Origin: Hyphomicrobiales bacterium
Lineage (GTDB): Bacteria; Pseudomonadota; Alphaproteobacteria; Rhizobiales; Rhizobiaceae
Reading direction: 5' to 3'
Length of the DNA: 37,107 nt
NCBI GenBank assembly: GCA_900472395.1
Contig: UCHV01000052.1
Location: forward strand, 1-37,107
Part shown: positions 34,552 through 37,107 of the stretch, piece after piece
Position numbering within the stretch: the first letter of the stretch is position 1
Layout: each line of letters opens with the position of its first letter
Notes under the pieces: model-generated
The model's input: only the letters and a program-made list of their open reading frames with translations
What the model was told of the DNA's origin: nothing
Database searches by the model: none
Program-made: the position numbers and the translations under genes

Positions 34552-35637
34552 TCATTTCGATTGATCGGAGCCGCCGGGACGCTTTTCGAGCTCCGCGATC
34601 AGCGCCATGAGTTCGGGGGACCGAGGCGCCAAAACAGCATCCGACTTCCCCTTCGTTTCTTCCGCGTTTTTTGCCCAGCCGCGAGCGATCGCTGAATAAG
34701 GCTTCTCAAATAGCTGGTCATGCGGTCCAAGCGCATCGTCTGCACCGGCATCGAGCATGGCGCGCAAGATCGCAGGCTTGTCGAGACGAATGGCCTCCAG
34801 CATGAACGAGCCGCCATTCTCCAGCACATAATCTTTCGGTGCTATTTTTCCGGCCTTCAGATAGGCGGAGAAAATTCCGGCATCATCTGCCTTGAGTGCA
34901 TCATAAGCCGTCTGATTTTCCGCGCGTTGTTCTTCGTTCATCGTGGCGAGAACAGCATCACGCTCCTTGTCAAAGCTGCTGCGGCCATCCGCTTCGAGAA
35001 TGACGAAAAGCTCGATGAACGCCAGCGCCGGCTTGCCGTCCTTGTCCAGTCCCCAGAACACCGGATAATATCCGTCACCCCATCCGGATTGGGCGATGGC
35101 GACGGCGCCTTCCCCGTTTTCAAATGGGCGATGCAGAACGGACTCATCCTCTTCGGTACCCGGCAGGTCCTCGAAGAGAACGTCATCGTAGTAGGAGACA
35201 TAATCGCCACCTGCCTTTTTCTGCTCTTCGGCTTCGCGTTTTGCCTGATCGGCCGCGAAGGCAGAATTGGCGAAGGCTGCAACGCCTGCATCGACAGGAA
35301 TTCCAAAAAATTGATCGTCTTTCAGTGTCGACGGATCCTGCTGAGGCAACAGGGCAAGTTCGAAATGCGTGACCGGCGACTGGGAAAATCGAATGACGAT
35401 GAAACCGGGTCTGCTATGTGCGGCATCCTCGCGGATAAACGACACCGGATAAGTCCCCGGCTCAACGGTCCGCGTAAACGCCGCTCTATCCGGCTGAACC
35501 AGCGGGTCGAGCGCCACAAGCTTGCCGTCAGGCAGCGGCAGATCGCCGATCGGTATTTCCACCAGCTTTCTCGAAGCGAGAAAATCCGTTCCTTCGGTGA
35601 AGATGGCGAAGTTCGATGATAATTCGGTGAGGTTCAT
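34552..35637 (-). CDS. DUF4241-family protein with ankyrin-like C-terminal tail
   Basis: The 361-residue product has a DUF4241-like part (about 10-215), with GDLPLPDGKLVALDPL near the start, PGTYPVSFI, and GDYVSYYDDVLF...GWGDGYYPVFWGLDKDGKPA later. From about 277 it has an ankyrin-like stretch (MLEAIRLDKPAILRAMLDAGAD) and a second weaker unit (to about 356). No signal peptide is seen with the chosen start. I prefer the ATG at 35637, with GGGA 5 bases upstream. A GTG at 35718 overlaps the MAPEG stop (GTGA) and would add a hydrophobic segment of about 20 residues, so the start is not settled. No function is known for this family. Its position between a MAPEG gene and lpdA puts it in the TCA operon. 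Confidence 0.75.
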   Translation of the reverse strand: MNLTELSSNFAIFTEGTDFLASRKLVEIPIGDLPLPDGKLVALDPLVQPDRAAFTRTVEPGTYPVSFIREDAAHSRPGFIVIRFSQSPVTHFELALLPQQDPSTLKDDQFFGIPVDAGVAAFANSAFAADQAKREAEEQKKAGGDYVSYYDDVLFEDLPGTEEDESVLHRPFENGEGAVAIAQSGWGDGYYPVFWGLDKDGKPALAFIELFVILEADGRSSFDKERDAVLATMNEEQRAENQTAYDALKADDAGIFSAYLKAGKIAPKDYVLENGGSFMLEAIRLDKPAILRAMLDAGADDALGPHDQLFEKPYSAIARGWAKNAEETKGKSDAVLAPRSPELMALIAELEKRPGGSDQSK

Positions 35638-35714
35638 GGCTTTCCCATCCTCGCTAACCATCAGCGCAGATACAACAAAACCTGCGGCCGCCAGATATTT
35701 CAGGCCATTGGCAA

Positions 35715-36128
35715 TCACAGGAACAACCCAATCATCATGATCAACAGCCCGAGCAGGCTGACCACCCAGACAAGCGAGCGGATATACGCGACACCGCCGA
35801 GATAAAGGGGAATGTAAACGATGCGGGCAATCAGCCACACCCAGCCACCGATGAGACCGAGACCCGATGGATCACCGGTCAGGATCATCGCCAGCAGCAG
35901 GCCGATAAAGGCCGGATAGGTTTCCTGAAAATTCTTGGACGCGCGGGCCGAACGGCCGGCCATCATGCTTTTGGGTTCGTTATCTCCGTCACGCGGCCCG
36001 GCATTCCATTGCAGGCCGCGTTCCTTGGTCGCAAAGTTCCCCTGCAGCAGGATGTGAACCACGAGCAGGACGACGCTTAAGGCGAGCAGCACCAAGAGTG
36101 TGGTGGCATTGGCTGAAGCGGCGTCCAT
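35715..36128 (-). CDS. MAPEG family membrane protein
   Basis: The 137-residue inner-membrane protein has four hydrophobic segments and the family's signature GRSARASKNFQETYPAF (58-74), equivalent to the RxxRAxxNxxE motif of membrane-associated eicosanoid/glutathione metabolism proteins. Bacterial members include glutathione transferase-like enzymes, and their substrates are mostly unknown. The ATG at 36128 is preceded by a strong GGAGGAG. It follows odhB by 29 bases and precedes the DUF4241 gene, so it is probably cotranscribed with the 2-oxoglutarate dehydrogenase genes. Linking it to that complex is not justified by sequence. Confidence 0.88.
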   Translation of the reverse strand: MDAASANATTLLVLLALSVVLLVVHILLQGNFATKERGLQWNAGPRDGDNEPKSMMAGRSARASKNFQETYPAFIGLLLAMILTGDPSGLGLIGGWVWLIARIVYIPLYLGGVAYIRSLVWVVSLLGLLIMMIGLFL

Positions 36129-36157
36129 CGTGGTCTCCTCCAGTCAGGATGGAATGA

Positions 36158-37107
36158 TCAGAGGTCCAGAACCAGACGTTCCGGATCTTCCAGGCTTTCC
36201 TTGACGCGCACGAGGAAGGTCACCGCTTCCTTGCCGTCGACGATGCGGTGATCGTAGGAGAGCGCCAGATACATCATCGGGCGGATGACGACCTGACCGC
36301 CGATGGCGACCGGACGCTCCTGGATCTTGTGCATGCCGAGAATACCCGACTGCGGCGCATTGAGGATCGGCGAAGACATCAGCGAACCGTAGACGCCACC
36401 ATTGGTGATGGTGAATGTACCGCCCTGCATGTCGGCCATGGAAAGCGAACCGTCGCGTGCTGCCTTGGCAAGGCGGCCGAGTTCCTTTTCGACGCCGGCG
36501 ATCGAACGCTCATCCGCATCACGGATGACCGGAACGACGAGGCCCTTGTCGGTGCCGACGGCCATGCCGACGTGGCAGTAGTTCTTGTAGATGATGTCGG
36601 TGCCATCGATTTCGGCGTTGACGGCCGGCAGTTCCTTCAGCGCGTGCGTGACGGCCTTGGTGAAGAAGCCCATGAAGCCCAGCTTTACGCCGTGCTTCTT
36701 TTCGAACACGTCCTTGTAGCGGTTGCGAAGGTCCATCACGGCCGACATGTCCACCTCGTTATAGGTGGTCAGCATGGCTGCGGTGTTCTGTGCATCCTTG
36801 AGGCGCTTGGCGATGGTCTGGCGCAGGCGCGTCATCTTTATGCGTTCTTCGCGCGGTGCGTCTTCGGCAGAAGAAACCGGGCGCGGAGCGGCAACGGCTG
36901 CGGCAGGTGCTGCCGGAGCGGAAGAGCCCTTCGCGATGGCGGCGATGACGTCGCCCTTCAGAACCTGACCACGCTTGCCGGAACCATCGACGTCAGCCGT
37001 CGAGATGTTGTTGTCGGCAGCGATCTTGGCGGCAGCAGGTGCGGCCGGCATGGCAGAGCCGGCAGCCGGAGCAGCGGCGGCGGCCGGTGCCGGGGTTGCT
37101 GCGGGAG
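36158..37107 (-). CDS. odhB: Dihydrolipoyllysine succinyltransferase (E2 of 2-oxoglutarate dehydrogenase), 3' part
   Basis: OdhB (SucB) is the core E2 of the 2-oxoglutarate dehydrogenase complex. It transfers a succinyl group from lipoyl-lysine to CoA. The 5' end lies beyond the window. Visible are an Ala/Pro-rich linker up to the right edge, the E1/E3-binding domain (AAAKIAADNNISTADVDGSG, then RGQVLKGDV), a second linker, and the catalytic domain ending SYDHRIVDGKEAV with its active histidine and aspartate. SSPILNAPQSGILGMH and NEVDMS at the start of the catalytic domain fit the succinyltransferase rather than the pyruvate-complex E2. The lipoyl domain is not in the window. It is the most upstream gene seen of the operon that ends with lpdA. 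Confidence 0.94.
   Translation of the reverse strand, partial: PAATPAPAAAAAPAAGSAMPAAPAAAKIAADNNISTADVDGSGKRGQVLKGDVIAAIAKGSSAPAAPAAAVAAPRPVSSAEDAPREERIKMTRLRQTIAKRLKDAQNTAAMLTTYNEVDMSAVMDLRNRYKDVFEKKHGVKLGFMGFFTKAVTHALKELPAVNAEIDGTDIIYKNYCHVGMAVGTDKGLVVPVIRDADERSIAGVEKELGRLAKAARDGSLSMADMQGGTFTITNGGVYGSLMSSPILNAPQSGILGMHKIQERPVAIGGQVVIRPMMYLALSYDHRIVDGKEAVTFLVRVKESLEDPERLVLDL

Overview
The window reads as core chromosome of a Rhizobiales alphaproteobacterium, most likely Agrobacterium or Rhizobium (family Rhizobiaceae). The reasons are high GC, a separate F1-only ATP synthase operon (atpHAGDC), an fdsGBA-fdhD-fdsD formate dehydrogenase operon, an odhB-lpdA cluster, and an MCP with a Trp/Phe C-terminal pentapeptide beside a stand-alone cheW. 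I see no tRNA, rRNA, insertion sequence, prophage or CRISPR array. Genes are dense, and no gene-free stretch exceeds about 245 bases.

Region 1 (1-6772, + strand): the 3' part of tamB (outer-membrane assembly), carrying eight tandem repeats of about 106 residues, then cheW and a soluble double-PAS chemoreceptor. cheW and the receptor gene each have the same 11-base motif upstream. A bidirectional terminator closes the region.

Region 2 (6798-15766, - strand): a LysR regulator (fdsR-like) followed by fdsG-fdsB-fdsA-fdhD-fdsD and an oxalate/formate-type MFS transporter. This encodes a soluble Mo/FeS, FMN, NAD-linked formate dehydrogenase with its sulfur-transfer factor and a probable substrate carrier. 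A T-N11-A dyad upstream of fdsG is the best candidate operator.

Region 3 (15843-20605, - strand): a four-gene catabolic cassette of iron-dependent alcohol dehydrogenase, aldehyde dehydrogenase, enolase-superfamily (mandelate racemase-like) enzyme and L-lactate dehydrogenase. Its substrate is unknown.

Region 4 (20685-28675, - strand): F1 ATP synthase atpHAGDC with its terminator, a small membrane protein, and the primosomal helicase priA. Region 5 (28694-30797, - strand): a COG4637-like ATPase and a PlsC-like acyltransferase. These are divergent from xerC and a TraB/GumN-family protein (30931-33041, + strand). Region 6 (33121-37107, - strand): part of the 2-oxoglutarate dehydrogenase operon, with partial odhB, a MAPEG protein, a DUF4241 protein with an ankyrin-like tail, and lpdA.

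Most of this is housekeeping. The best candidates for something undescribed are the DUF4241-ankyrin and MAPEG genes inside the TCA operon, the four-enzyme cassette next to the formate operon, the apparent fusion of a small subunit to the MFS carrier, and several dyad and promoter elements. No family search was possible, so all assignments rest on motifs read by eye.
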